64,000 bases of DNA, taken from Lytechinus pictus. Its lineage: Eukaryota; Echinodermata; Echinoidea; Temnopleuroida; Toxopneustidae. Below, one piece after another: positions 1-11,842 of the stretch (position 1 is the stretch's first letter; every line of letters begins with the position of its first letter). The position numbers were made by a program, and so were the translations under genes. The notes under the pieces were generated by a model, which had not been told where the DNA came from, ran no database searches, and was given only the letters and a program-made list of their open reading frames with translations. The DNA lies in contig NC_087246.1 of NCBI RefSeq assembly GCF_037042905.1, forward strand, positions 31,672,001-31,736,000, in the 5' to 3' direction.

Positions 1-571
1 TAATCCAATTACGGAGTACCACCTTTTCAAAGTTGGCCTCTTACAGTATGGTTCGAAGTTTCTGGATGGAGGTCGCCATTTTCGCGGGGTTAGTTAGAAA
101 ATTATTACATCAGCGACGAACTACATCTCTAAACGTTTAGGCATTATATATTCTATTTTAGCAATAACAAAGCAAATGTACAGATAAAACTCATAAAAAT
201 ATTAGTTAAAATTTGTTTAATATATGGTAGGTTCAAAATACAATTTGATGAGTTTTAATGATAAGATTTACACCCCAATTTCTGATTGATTTTCGCTGCC
301 AATTTGTAAATCGTAGATTAGGGTGTAATTTTTATCATTAAAACTCATCAAGTCGTAATTTGAACCTATCATATAATATTTAACATATTTTAATTAATAT
401 TTTATGAGTTTTATCTGTACATTTGATTTATTATCGATGAAATAGAATATATAATGCCCAAACGTTTAGAGATGTAGTTCGTCGCTGACGGAATAATCTC
501 CATCCATAGACTTCGAACCAGAAGATGCCAACTTTGAAAAGGTGGTACTCCATACTGGGAAATCGGATTGG
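1..571. repeat. Palindromic foldback MITE, cut by the window start
   Basis: Two arms of about 260 bp (roughly 1-265 and 305-571) are imperfect reverse complements around a short loop. The outer ends pair (gagtaccaccttttcaaag on the left, its complement near 534-552), as do the inner ends (gatgagttttaatgataa and its complement). No reading frame is supported. The left terminus may be a few bases outside the window, so the target duplication cannot be read. Confidence 0.8.
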
Positions 572-733
572 GGGTATATGAGTGGATTCATTTTCATTGT
601 CCTGTATTTATCAATGGTATCATGTGGTATTATATTTTGGGTTTTATTTTCCTTTAAGATATTGTACTGCTTTATATCATGGCATTACAAAGTTCATCTG
701 TAGTGCACACTGTGTCAAGTGCACAAACCTATT

Positions 734-1020
734 CAGGGTTCCCACAGAAATTTGAAAACAGAATTCCATGACCTCTCCATGACTAAATTGCTGCTTTCCA
801 TTCCTTTCTGGCACAGTTTACAAAATCAGACATGTTATGATCATGAACACCAATTATAATAGTAGAGTACAATCACAGAGTATGAGAGTTGTGAGACATA
901 AAAACTAGAAAGCTGTCATAGCCAAGAGGTACATGTAAATGCAATTCCATGACTTTTCACATATCTCTGACTTTCCATGACCAATTTTTTCCAGGATTTT
1001 CCATGACTGTGGGAACCCTG
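734..1020. mobile_element. hAT-like MITE with CAGGGTTCCCACAG termini
   Basis: The segment starts with cagggttcccacag and ends with its exact reverse complement. Inside are repeated 'tccatgac' words (ccatgacctctccatgac, ccatgactttt, tttccatgactg). A CAGGG start is typical of hAT termini in general; no transposase is present. The 8-bp flanks do not match, so the target duplication has decayed or the ends are slightly off. Confidence 0.65.
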
Positions 1021-1425
1021 TAATAATACTGCATTGACAGCTATCATTTTTAAAGTTAATTTCAATTTCCTTCAAACATTTTATTCATCTCTTTTTGGTT
1101 GGTCCTTGAATATATATACAATACAATGTTTTGGCAGGTCGTCTATAAAAGCATGTACATCGTTTTAAAAAAAAGGCTTTTGGCAGGAACTTTTGGCAAG
1201 TAGTCAACAGTATCAATGCATGTAAATTTGGGTGAAAGAATCATACATGTACACTAATTCTTAAGAAAAGTTTGTGGCTGTATTACACTATCACTTAGAG
1301 GTATTAAAAAGACAGCAGTTGCAGCAAACAATTATTTCATGAGAAATTGTCAAAATATTGTACATAATCTTTAGATCTGGTACATTATGTAAATTTGTAT
1401 CTTTGTAAAATTACTAATTTTGAAC

Positions 1426-2015
1426 TTAAAGGAGAATGAAACCCTTGAAACCAGCTGAATCCATATCAAAGAGAAAAATCAAAGGAACACATTGTTGAAA
1501 GTTTGAGGAAGATTGAATGAATAATAAGAAAGTTATGAGCATTTGAATATTGAGATCACTAGTGCCATGTAGATCCTCCCATTGGCAATGCGACCAAGAT
1601 CTGTCATGTCACACACGTACAACTCTCCCAATTGGACACTGAAAATATACCTCAAAACATTTCTTTTTGCTCATTCTAATCATATGACAAACGATTCATC
1701 AATGATATAATGTTGTGAAACCTCTGTACTTGTCATCTCATAAAGAGAACACCTCACCTTGTGATAAACTCTATAAAAGTGAGAATATAAGTGAAATAAG
1801 TACTAAAGTAATGAGGGAGTTGTACGTGTGTGATATCACAGATCTTGGTCGCATTGCCGATGGGAGGATCTACATGGCACTAGTGATCTAAATATTCAAA
1901 TGCTCATAACTTTCTTATTATTCATTCAATCTTCCTCAAACTTTCAACAATGTGTTCGTTTGATTTTTCTCTTTGATATGAATTCAGCTGGTTTCAAGGG
2001 TTTCATTCTCCTTTA
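1426..2015. mobile_element. Foldback MITE, ttaaaggagaatgaaaccc termini
   Basis: The left end ttaaaggagaatgaaaccc (1426) is mirrored by gggtttcattctcctttaa ending near 2015. The two arms of roughly 220 bp pair almost base for base, including the words gatcactagtgccatgtagatcctccc and ggtcgcattgcc. Only a central part of about 150 bp is unpaired. The TTAA at each end may be terminus or target site. Non-coding. Confidence 0.85.
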
Positions 2016-3030
2016 AAATCAATTATTCTGATGATCACTAGGCACTAACACAGAAAAGCATATGTGGGACAGGACAGTGTATTATGATTGATTTGAAAAA
2101 TACCTGACATTTGATAGAATTACATGCTTATTTTGCTCATTTCTCAGCAATTACACATTTTCTTCCCGAGCTATAATTATGGCACATATCTTTTATATTT
2201 TGCTGGTAATTCTATTGGATTTTGTTCGAACTCATTTTAAGATTGTTACAACTGGTAATTTATCTTTAAAGTTGTACTTGTATATGATACGGGCTCAACA
2301 TAATCTAAAATAAAGTAATTTTTACCATGCAAAATAGTGAAAATTTTATCAAAATCAGATAAAATTTAAAAAATAATTACAAAAATATTGGTCATCCACA
2401 CATGCAAGTAGATACATGTAAGTTTATGATATCATGCCCACATTTTTTTTTGTTCTCATGTTACCAGATAAACTAATAATTTACTTCATGTGTGTAATAA
2501 GTATGTCTTCCAATCCCATGTAGCAAAAGAACTTCCAGCAATAATCAATACAGGTAAGTCACATCAATACAGTTTACAATCCGATTTGTTTCATTCTTGG
2601 TAAACAAAATTAATGCACAATTTTATATACAAAATAATAAGTTGGGGATACGTGTGTTAAGGTCTTAAACTGTAAACTCATGCTATAGCGTAACTCGCTC
2701 CCTAGCTTATTGAAAATATGTCCAGTGTGTGCGCGCACTGCCTCTGTGTTGTTTGGTACTATTTGTTTGTACACCAACGCACCGGATGCACGCATATAGG
2801 ATCCACTGCACGTACACGATCGATCACCTATGATTTTCTCTAAATGAAAAATATGCTGCACTTTTTTTTAATCTCTTATTTTGTGATGAGAAAGATGTTT
2901 TTTTAAATGGACTACAACCCCCCCCCCTCCAAAAAAAAAAAAATTTAACCAGTTGCAAAAGCATAACCCATACAGAGTGTTTGTGCGTGAATATTTTACA
3001 AATTAGATTAACATACATTTAAAAAGTAAA
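2016..3030. other. AT-rich stretch, no gene recognised
   Basis: About 1 kb of AT-rich DNA with a poly-C/poly-A tract near 2919-2942. A strong donor-like site (aatcaatacag|gtaagtcac) sits near 2552 on the plus strand after a pyrimidine-rich acceptor-like site (cccatgtag) near 2523, but the implied exon would be only about 30 nt. I do not annotate it. Confidence 0.4.
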
Positions 3031-3720
3031 AGCAGGGGCGGCTCTGAACATATTTTCGTTTGGAGGGGGGGGGGGGCAAAGACAAAAAGAGTACTTAGTG
3101 CGTCAAGATTTGCATTTTGGTGCAAACGTACATGTTACCATGACACTACCCTCTGCATGAAGTAGTTGGATGTTTTGTAGTAATTTATAGGTTGAGGAGA
3201 GTCTTTTGAACTCAGTGATTTCTGAGATATATAGGCTCTTTTCCGCGAGAGAGTATAGCATGCAAGCGCTTTGGAAAAATTTCAAATCTGAAGTTGCAAA
3301 ATCCGCTTCATAGTGCTAATCAGTTTTAAAATAAAAGGGCATTATTTCGAGTTATTTAAGTGCGAATCGCGACCTCAAAATTTTTTGTCACCAGAAACAT
3401 GAATACCTTTGATGCTAGCGCGAAACGCGAGAAAAATTGTAAATAATAGAAACTTAGACACTGGACATTGTCAACATTTTAAAAACCGTAAACAGGATAA
3501 GTACTACCTTACTGAATAATGATTATTGATGGAGCGCGAAGCACGAGCCAAAAATTTAGTGATTTTTTAACCTAAAATGTATATATTGTTAGAAAAAGAC
3601 ATATTTCATTAAAAAAAGGCCTCCATTTTGGAAAAAAAATTGTTTCCTATGGTTATTTTTGGGGGGACAAGGCGGAGGGGGGGGGGGCAATTGGGGGCAT
3701 GTGCCTCCTTTTCCCTATGG
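3031..3720. mobile_element. hAT-like fragment with poly-G blocks
   Basis: The segment begins with a hAT-like end (caggggcggctctga) followed by a run of G. It contains the words gcgcgaaacgcgag and gagcgcgaagcacgagcc, and closes with another long G run and 'gggcatgtgcctcc'. The same combination of end, G-run and GCGAGCGAAGC words recurs elsewhere in the window. A matching right terminus is not visible, so this is probably a decayed or partial copy. Confidence 0.45.
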
Positions 3721-3799
3721 GACTAAATGATCAACATAAAACACTGAATTATCAATAAAAATATGAAAATAACAAGTGATAAGGATAAGGAAGTATTAA

Positions 3800-4500
3800 A
3801 GAGGAGAAAATTATCCAATTATTTTCTTTGTGTAACTTAACGATGAAATGACAATATCTTTTTGCAAATAAGATATTTTCGTTATTTAGGATTAAATTCT
3901 GGATTTCATTAGATGATAGTTTAAAGGTTCCCCAAAGCTTGCATAGCTTTAAACAAAAATTGAAAAGCACATTGTTTTCCAAATACATAAACCTCAACAG
4001 TGACTGACTTGAAGAATCATTTTCTCTCTCTCTCTCCCTCTTTCTTTTACTCTTACATCAGCTTTTTCATTTTATTTATTTTTGCACTAATATGCACAAT
4101 AATATAATTCAATTTGTGCGAGTCATTTGTATTTACATCCTATATGTAACATTGTAAGTGTTCAATGTATGCATTCATGAAAACAGTGTTTGGCTAATTA
4201 TGTATTTTACTTTACGAAAAACAAATTATAGGCCTACTATTCGTCATGTTCATATTTTCGGGATCTAGGGACCTTCTCCCCGACTTACTGCACTTAGTTA
4301 TTCAATACTTTGCTAATTTTCTATACAATGATCACTTTTTAAAATTGACATTTTAATCCAATTGTTCTTTGTTTATCATGTATGTATGTATGTATTATTG
4401 TGAATTATAATTATTCTCCAGTTATTACTATGAATTTGTAAATGAAACAATGCAAATCAAATCAAAGTATGGTACCAATAAAGATATTGTACATCTTTCC
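3800..4500 (+). mobile_element. Decayed LINE 3' end (C-terminal RT tail plus 3' UTR)
   Basis: A plus-strand frame around 3897-3998 reads W-I-S-L-D-D-S-L-K-V-P-Q-S-L-H-S-F-K-Q-K, then L-K-S-T-L-F-S-K-Y. This matches the 'WNSLP...SL.SFK..LK..L...Y' signature that closes many CR1/Jockey-type LINE ORF2 proteins. Upstream the frame is broken by stops. The following ~450 bp is a pyrimidine-rich, AT-rich stretch ending in short aaatcaaatcaaa repeats (about 4450-4464) and an aataaa (about 4477), as expected of a LINE 3' UTR. Only the tail survives; clade assignment is tentative. Confidence 0.5.
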
Positions 4501-4539
4501 TCCTGCGTTGTGCTCGCTTGTTTTATTTTTAGATACATG

Positions 4540-5003
4540 CAGGTAAGTTTTGTAAAGAAAATGATTTGGCACATTTGGCGAGTACGATGACAAAATTGTA
4601 ATTCTGATACCTCATGGCCCATTCTACATTCGATTACAAGAATAAAAAGATACCCCCAAAAAAGAAAACGATCCTGGACTCGCACTTTAGTCTATAACTT
4701 GTTTCAAAATTGAAAGTTCCCTTTTTGCAAAATGATATATGCAGCCATTTTCTGTTCTCTTGTTTTTCGCAAAACTTACAAGATACTTACATATTTTAAA
4801 ATATCAAATGCATATTTCAGTAAGCAACAAATATCACTCCTGCATATATATATATATATATAACTGCATTCGTGAGTGCCTATACAAAAGATACAAGACA
4901 TTTCATTTTACAAATGGCCTCGAAATGGAGGAGTCGCCTTTAATAGTTTTCTGAAATTCCGAACAGATGACCTCGCACCAACTTATGTTGATACCTTGGG
5001 CAT
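4540..5003. other. No gene recognised; short TA microsatellite
   Basis: AT-rich sequence with a (TA)n tract near 4844-4862. No homologous protein segment, RNA gene or repeat terminus was found. Confidence 0.4.
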
Positions 5004-6585
5004 GTTAACATCAGTGGCGTAACAGGCGGGGGGGGGGGCAAGCTGCCCCCCCCCCCCTGGCGGAACTCACCGGGAAAATAAAAAAAAGGGAAAAAGAAAA
5101 AAAAAGGGAGGAAGAAAGGAAAAGGGAAAGGAAAGAAAAAAGGGGAAAGGGGAAGGGGAAAGGAAAAGGGAAAAGAAAACTAAGAAAAACATAAAAAAGT
5201 GAAAACGGAAAGATAACGGGAAAAGGAAGGAAAAAAAGAACAAGTGAGAAAGAACAATTCGCCCCGATATACAAATACATTAGCATGATTAGTAAGACAG
5301 GGAAATAAATTAAAGATGACAAAAAGGCAAACAAAAGCGGGAAATAAAGGCAGAATGGAATTAGCCAAAATCTAAATTGGAAAATAAAGAATAGGGACAC
5401 GATAACGTACACTACCGGGCTGCCGAGGATTGAGATAACGAGCGGGAAGAAAAATTGATGGTATATGAAAGTCGATCATAAACTTGCTAAATCTCCAAAG
5501 GCTCTGTCCAAGAGTCAAGACCCCGTGCATTGGGGGCTCTTCATCTGTAACCTTTAATGGGTTCTATAACGGGCCCCTATATGGACCCTTCCTGCATTAA
5601 GCTTTACGTTGAAGCACTGGTATACCGGGGGATGGTTCCACAGCCAAGGGGAAATAAAAGAAAATAAAGGAGGCAGCGAAATGATATGAATGAAAATAAA
5701 TATATGACATGATATTTGCTATAATGATGTAAAAATCTATCACATAATTCAAATTTCATTTTAACAGGCCATTTTTTTTCTAGCTCGCTTCGCTCGCTGG
5801 CGACTTTTTACAAATTTTCCCACATTTGCTATGGTGTGCCCCTCACAATATTTGGATAATTACGAAACACAACTGCATTGAATTTATGTGTTGTGTTAAA
5901 GCTATATAAATATACACGCAATTTGATTAAAATAAGTGGCCAACTGTAAGGTTTAAAATGGCTTTGATATCAAGAGGTTCCGGGGCTCTGCCCTGGACCC
6001 CACCCATAAAGCACTGTTATATGGATGAGTTCGGACCATGGCCCCCAAAAGTTCTACAACCAAACAAAAAAAAAACGAGGAAAGAAAGGAGAGTGTATTA
6101 TATTTTTCTGAATATCACGTTAAAATCTATCTTCATGTTAGATTCTCTTGAAAAGGTGATTTTTTTTATCTCGCTCGCTTCGCTCGCTCGGGACCTATAT
6201 TAAGCTACTTCTTGCCACAAGCGCCATACTCGGCCCCCTCGAGCATATAGAGCTTCGCCCTGATGCTCACAATCATAACAAAAATCCTGTTCACCGTGGC
6301 GTACAAAAAAAAAGAGAAAAAAAGGAAAGAAAGGAGGGTGAAATATAATATCATCTTTTTAAAATTTTGTCAAAATATATCACAAAATTGGATTTTTGCA
6401 ATAAAAATGTCAAATTTTTTTTCTCGCTCGCTTATATATATTTGCCCGATACGCCATATCGCCCCCTCAAAATGTTTGCCTTATGACGCCATTGCCTGTT
6501 CTATGATATGACCGGGAAATTTTTGGCTCTTGCCCCCCCCCCCCCCCCCGTGGCCACCGACCCCTGTTACGCCGCTGGTTAACAT
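5004..6585. mobile_element. Non-autonomous hAT-type transposon with intact 8-bp target duplication
   Basis: The element occupies 5012-6577. It starts cagtggcgtaacagg and ends with the near-complement cctgttacgccgctg, and both flanks carry GTTAACAT (5004-5011 and 6578-6585). An 8-bp duplication and a CAGTGGCG terminus are hallmarks of hAT transposons. Long G and C runs lie just inside the two ends. The interior has a purine-rich GGGAAAAG tract (5070-5250) and three copies of a TCGCTCGCTTCGCTCGC-like word (about 5782, 6170, 6422). No transposase frame exists, so it would have been mobilised in trans. Confidence 0.85.
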
Positions 6586-7332
6586 TACATCAACAAAACC
6601 TACATCCAGTCACAGCAAAGTGTCAAATCAAGTGGTGGGCGGACTTGAACCTGGGGCGGATTAGCCCCACTCTTCCGTATCCGATTTGTTAGATGTATCC
6701 TATTCATCAGTCACTAAATGCTCGCGCTTCGCGCTTGTGTAAATTCGTTAGTTAATTTGATACACATAACAAAAACTGGTAGTAATTTTTAATTTTCTTG
6801 TCTTATAACATAAAATATCCAAAAGTTTGAGATAGTGATTCGCGCCTGTAACATCTCGCAAGGATGCTCTTTTGACAGTAATCACCACAATTGACCAAAA
6901 ATCGAATTTCACATATTCAGGTTTTAAATTTTTCCTGAATATTTGCTCGCGGAAAAATAAAGCCTACGTAAAATTATGTAATCAATCACTAGTCCTGAAG
7001 GCTTTGCTCAACTTTAGTACCACAAAACTCACAAACTACTTCACGCAGATGATAATCTCATGGTGAAAATATCCGTTTGCACCAAATGCCCATTTTGACA
7101 TATAAATTCCCTTTTTTACTCCCCCTCCAACGTTCATGGGGTGCACGCCTTTCCCCTGTGTACTGCACTTGTACCAAGTGGTAGCTAGCGCATATATAAA
7201 AAAGGAAATGACTCATTGAACCCTTTCCCTTCTCAATATCTTTCTCTTTCTAATTTTATTTCTATCTCCAATTTTGGAACTTCTGAGGGACTAGAGCCAG
7301 AGTCCCCTTCTTTACGACAGTGGTTTTAATTG
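6586..7332. other. Intergenic; decayed hAT-like material, no gene
   Basis: The stretch contains another gctcgcgcttcgcgcttg word (about 6720) and gattcgcgcctg (about 6837), suggesting a degraded relative of the neighbouring hAT-like elements. No coding segment was recognised. Confidence 0.35.
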
Positions 7333-8004
7333 TTAAAGGACAAGTCCACCCCAACAAAAAGTTGATTTGAATAAAAAGATAAAAATCTTGCAAGCATAAC
7401 ATTGAAAATTTCATCGAAATCGGATGAAAAATAAGAATGTTATGACATTTAAAACTTTCGCTTAATTTCACAAAACAGTTATATACACATCCTGGTCAGT
7501 ATGCAAATAAGGAGACTTATGACGTCATCCACTCTTTCTTTTGTATTTTATTATCTGAAATATTCTCATTTTCTCCTCATTGTCAAGTGATACAAGGATT
7601 AATTCCTCCCTGAACATGTGGAATTAGAATTATTTAATGCTATATTTATTTATTTCAGTTTTCACGCAGGGTAGCCCTTTCAGTTATAGAACTGATTTAC
7701 AAAGAGGCCCTGCAAAATATGGTTTAGTCAAGTTGGTCATTAATGTTAAAACGGTAAAAAATGAAATATTTTACAATTCAAACAATTGAAAACAAAAGAA
7801 ATGGTGAGTGATGGACATCATCGACTGTCTTATTAACATGTCACTGAGTTGTGCATATCACTGTTTTGTGAAAAATAAGCGAAACTTAAAAATGTCATAA
7901 CTTTCTTATTTTACATCCGATTTTGATAAAATTTTCAGTTATGCTAGTTTGATTTTTCTCTACTTATTAAAATCAACGTTTTTCTCGGGTGGACTTGACC
8001 TTTA
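7333..8004. mobile_element. Foldback MITE, ttaaaggacaagtccaccc termini
   Basis: The left end ttaaaggacaagtccaccc is mirrored by gggtggacttgacctttaa ending at 8004. Arms of about 200 bp pair, for example cacaaaacagttatatacaca against gcatatcactgttttgtg, and gacgtcatccact against atggacatcatcgac. Same architecture as the elements at 1426, 11843 and 48917: TTAA-like ends, long arms, non-coding centre. Confidence 0.85.
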
Positions 8005-8215
8005 ATAAGCTAACCATTTTTTTCATAAATAGTAAACAAAGAAGGATTACACATATGTTATAAACTTCGGCATTTATAGTCCGGCAGCCAAACCCTGATT
8101 TTGGGGCTAAGGTTGCATTGGAATGTCATAGTTTATTTTTTAACTGATTTTGACTGGTGAGACCTTCTTTTTGAAGAATCTATATGCTGGAGCTCTGTCA
8201 GCATTGAGCAATTTG

Positions 8216-8960
8216 AGATATACGCGAAAATCCAAAATGGCCGCTGGCGGCCATCTTGGATTTTCTGTTTACTCACTTTAGCATACCTAGAATTTTCAAA
8301 ACTTGGAATATAAAGGTTTTAGGGGGCGGAGAATCCAAATTTGAAGTTATTTTGGGGATATAACCATGCTTTGATGTCGAAATATACAAATAGCGGCCAT
8401 TTTCCAAGATGGCCGCCATATAACATGCATTATATTGTTTATTTCCTGTAAAGGGTACCTAGAATTTTCAAAACATGGAATATACTGGTTTTAGGGGATG
8501 GAGAGTCCATATCTAATGTTTATTTGGGGATATAAATATGCTTCGATGTCGAAATATACAAATAGCGGCCATTTTCCAAGATGGCCGCCATATATAACAT
8601 GCATTGTATTGTTTATTTCCTGTATAGGTTACCTAGAATTTTCAAAACATGGAATATACTGGTTTTAGGGGATGGAGAGTCCAAATCTGAGGTTTATTTG
8701 GGGATATGACCATGCTTTGATGTCTAAACATACAAATAGCGGCCATTTCCAAGATGGCTGCCATGGAACATGCATTATATTGTTCACTTACTTTAGCATA
8801 CGTGCAATTTTCAAAATATGGAATATATATATATATATATCTTAAGGGGTGTAAAATCAAAATATAAGGTTTATTTGGTGATACAACCATGTTTTGATCT
8901 GGAAATTTGTAAATCGCAGCCATCTTAAGATGGCTGCCAAAAGTACATGCGTACACGGTG
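8216..8960. repeat. Left-arm tandem array, ~172-bp units
   Basis: About four units repeat the words 'ctagaattttcaaaacatgg', 'gttttaggggatggagagtc' and 'aaatagcggccattttccaa'. 'Ctagaattttc'-type starts fall near 8288, 8458, 8633 and 8803, giving a period of about 170-175 bp. Each unit contains a small palindrome (GGCGGCCAT / ATGGCCGCC) that includes the word AAGATGGC. Confidence 0.85.
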
Positions 8961-10782
8961 ATATCTTTAAATCATTTATATTTCCTTTTTTTTTTGAAAA
9001 AGTTGGAGAATGGTCATAACGACAAAAAAATCATTGTAACGCTGATTAAATATTAAGAATTATTGACAATAAAGATGTTCGCATTATGCATCATTTCCAA
9101 TGTATTAACATATGAGGTGGGCTATTCAGGGGTAAAAAGGGTGATGTTTTAAATTTGATAGGGAACCGGCTATTTAATTAAATGTACTTTAATTATCCCA
9201 CCTGGTCTGTCACCAGCTTCTGGCCTGTATCCCACTCACTCATAGGCCAAACCTACTCGATCAGACGCCCCCAGACAATGTTCGCCTAGGGCTATTCTTG
9301 GCCCAAGTATTCCTCCTCACCCCTCTGGGCAAGGAGATTGTTTTACTTAACTGCTCCCGATGGGTAATTATGATTCATCCACAAAATTACTAGCAGGGTC
9401 CCGACCTTTGCAGGCCCTGTTGGAAACGTGGGTCAACATGCTCCTTTTCCCACTTTAATATCCAATTCAGCTAAAGAAGCGCCAAGGTTCTGTCAGGAGG
9501 CCCCACTTTGAGATCTGTTGACCATCGGCCTTTTGACATTGCACCACTCTTTTCCATGGCATGACAACCTCATACTGCCTTGTCCTGGATAACACTCTGT
9601 AGGTCTCATCTTGATGCAGGTGTCAACTTAAGTTGTCTGTCTTGGTAGGGCCATTCAGCAGCGGGGTAGATATACCAGGACTTCAGATTTTCCATCGGCT
9701 GAGAGACATCATGTTAGAGGCTGTGTGGTGCTTGCTTGCTCTGTCTGTGCTCATTACATAGTTCCTCAATTAACAAAGAATTTCAAGAGGTAAAGAAATC
9801 CTGCCTATATAAAGGAATCAGTCGAGTGCTAGATATGGTAAGCCATTGTTTTTAGGCTACTGTCTGGAAAAGATCTACAGTAGAAGGCTTCATGCTCTTC
9901 ATAATGCAATACAGCCTGATGGTACCAAGTAATTGACTAGATAATATAGTTTGGGCATTTTTCATTATTGGTGTTGAACTTGAAAGTCCTAAGAAATAAT
10001 TCAGGGCTGCAGTCGATAGGAATCATTGTTGCTGACATGATGATGCGATACGTGAACTGACTAGAGCTTTCAATTGGCTCATTGCTAGTGGCCAATTCAG
10101 AGTTACGAGAGATGTTTTCAGTGGTCCCGTAAATGGAGATTAATATTGAAACATGATTTTTTTTTTTTAAATTCTCAAATGAAGACAGTCAGTTGTTTCA
10201 AGTATTTTATTTCAGCATACAATTCTCACCCTGTTTCAACAACAGTGTCAGTGCATTGCATATGTAATATTTAACTGTATAAGCTGCAGTGATATGCAAA
10301 CTAATCAAGAATTTGAAATTAAATTTACTTTACAGCAAATTTGGCAATGTGGTGATCACTTCAGGAGGATTAAAGGATCGTTTTGTCAAGGTCAAGCCAT
10401 TACTTCAGAAGAGGATAAACATCCACCCCTTCTCATATACTTTAGGCTACTATAAGATATCTTAAGGAGTAATTTTATTATATTGCATCATCAAAGAGAT
10501 AAATGTAAAAACCATATGACCATCAAAATAGTCATTCAAGAGATATAAGGTGGAAATGATTCAGATGATTAATATGCCTGATCATACACATACATGTAGT
10601 GAGAACAACTAAGATATCCTACTTTTTTGCACTTAATCTTGATATTTCAATTACTGCCTCATTCAATTGAAGTCTCAATATTGTTCATTATCCCAATCCT
10701 TCCACCTTGTCCAAAAAGAAAAAGGAAAATAATTGATAAATAAGGCATCTGCTTGTATATAATTACGGTACTGTAATACTTG
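8961..10782. other. Centre of the giant foldback element, no gene recognised
   Basis: Roughly 9200-9760 is less AT-rich than its surroundings and looks like formerly unique or coding DNA, but both strands are broken by stops and I recognise no protein family. The rest is AT-rich, with a poly-T tract near 10158. Confidence 0.5.
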
Positions 10783-11640
10783 TTTTATGGTGGCCACCTT
10801 CTTTATCTATTTGTATATTTTGACATCAAAGCATGGTCGTATCCTCAATATAACCACAGATTTTTACTCTCTGCCCCCTAAAATCATTATATTCCATGTG
10901 TTGAAAATTCTAGGTACATAAGTAAACGAAATAGTGCATATTCCAAGGCGGTAATCTTGGAAAATGGCTGCTATTTATATTTTGAGAGCAAAACATGATC
11001 ACATTCCTTAAATACCCTGAGGTTTGGATTTTCCATCCCCCAAAGTATTCATATTCCAAGGCTTGAAAATGTACGTATGCTAAAGTAAGTGAACAATATA
11101 ATGCATGTTCTATAACAGCCATCTTAGAAAATGGCCGCTATTTGTATGTTTTGACATCATAGCATGGTCATATCCCCAAACAGACCTCAGATTTGAACTC
11201 TCCATCCCCTAAAACCAGTATATTCCATGTTTGGAAAAAATAGGTAACCTATACAGGAAATAAACAATATAATGCATGTTATATATGGCGGCCATCTTGG
11301 AAAATGGCCGCTATTTGTACATTTCGACATCGAAGCATGGTTATATCCCCAAATAAAACTCAGATTTGGACTCTCCATCCCCTAAAACCAGTATATTCCA
11401 TGTTTTGAAAATTCTTGGTACCCTAGGAAATAAACAATATAATGCATGTTATATGGCGGCCATCTTGGAAAATGGCCGCTATCTGTATATTTTGACATCA
11501 ATGAATGGTTATATCCCCAAAATAACTTCAGATTTGGATTCTCCGCCCCCTAAAACCTTTATATCCCAAGTTTTTAAACTTCTTGGTATGCTGAAGTGAG
11601 TAAACAGAAAATCCAAGATGGCTGCCGGCGGCCATTTTGG
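10783..11640. repeat. Right-arm tandem array, ~170-bp units, inverted relative to the left arm
   Basis: About five units carry 'ccatgttttgaaaattct', 'ctctccatcccctaaaacca' and 'ccatcttggaaaatggccgc'. These are reverse complements of the left-arm words. 'Gaaaatt/gaaaatg' anchors lie near 10903, 11067, 11240, 11410 and 11575. Confidence 0.85.
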
Positions 11641-11842
11641 ATTTTCGCGTATATCTCAAATTGCTCAATGCTGACAGAGCTCCAGCATGTAGATTCTTCA
11701 AATAGAAGGTCTCACCATTCAAAATCAGTTAAAAAAAAAACTATGACATTCCAATGCAACCTTACCCCCCTTGGCTGCCGGACTATTATTGCCATGTCAG
11801 AAATGAAAGTTAGCATTTCAAATAGTCGCAAAACAAATCCTC

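Larger units (their letters stand above)
8069..11794. mobile_element. Giant foldback element whose arms are tandem arrays
   Basis: Outer ends tatagtccggcagccaa (about 8074-8091) and ttggctgccggactatta (about 11771-11788) are inverted copies. Next inside, both arms share a unique segment (ctatgctggagctctgtcagc / gctgacagagctccagcatg), then a tandem array of ~172-bp units in opposite orientation (8216-8960 and 10783-11640). The ~1.8-kb centre carries no recognisable transposase. The design resembles Drosophila Foldback (FB) elements, with long inverted repeats built of subrepeats, but homology is not implied. Total length about 3.7 kb. Confidence 0.8.

Noticed and set aside
2524-2552. 30-nt plus-strand micro-exon with good acceptor and donor
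   Set aside because: Too short to support without transcript data, and no partner exon was found.
5011-5412. 133-codon Phe/Pro/Leu-rich minus-strand frame
   Set aside because: It lies inside the hAT-like element and reads a purine-rich GGGAAAAG tract.
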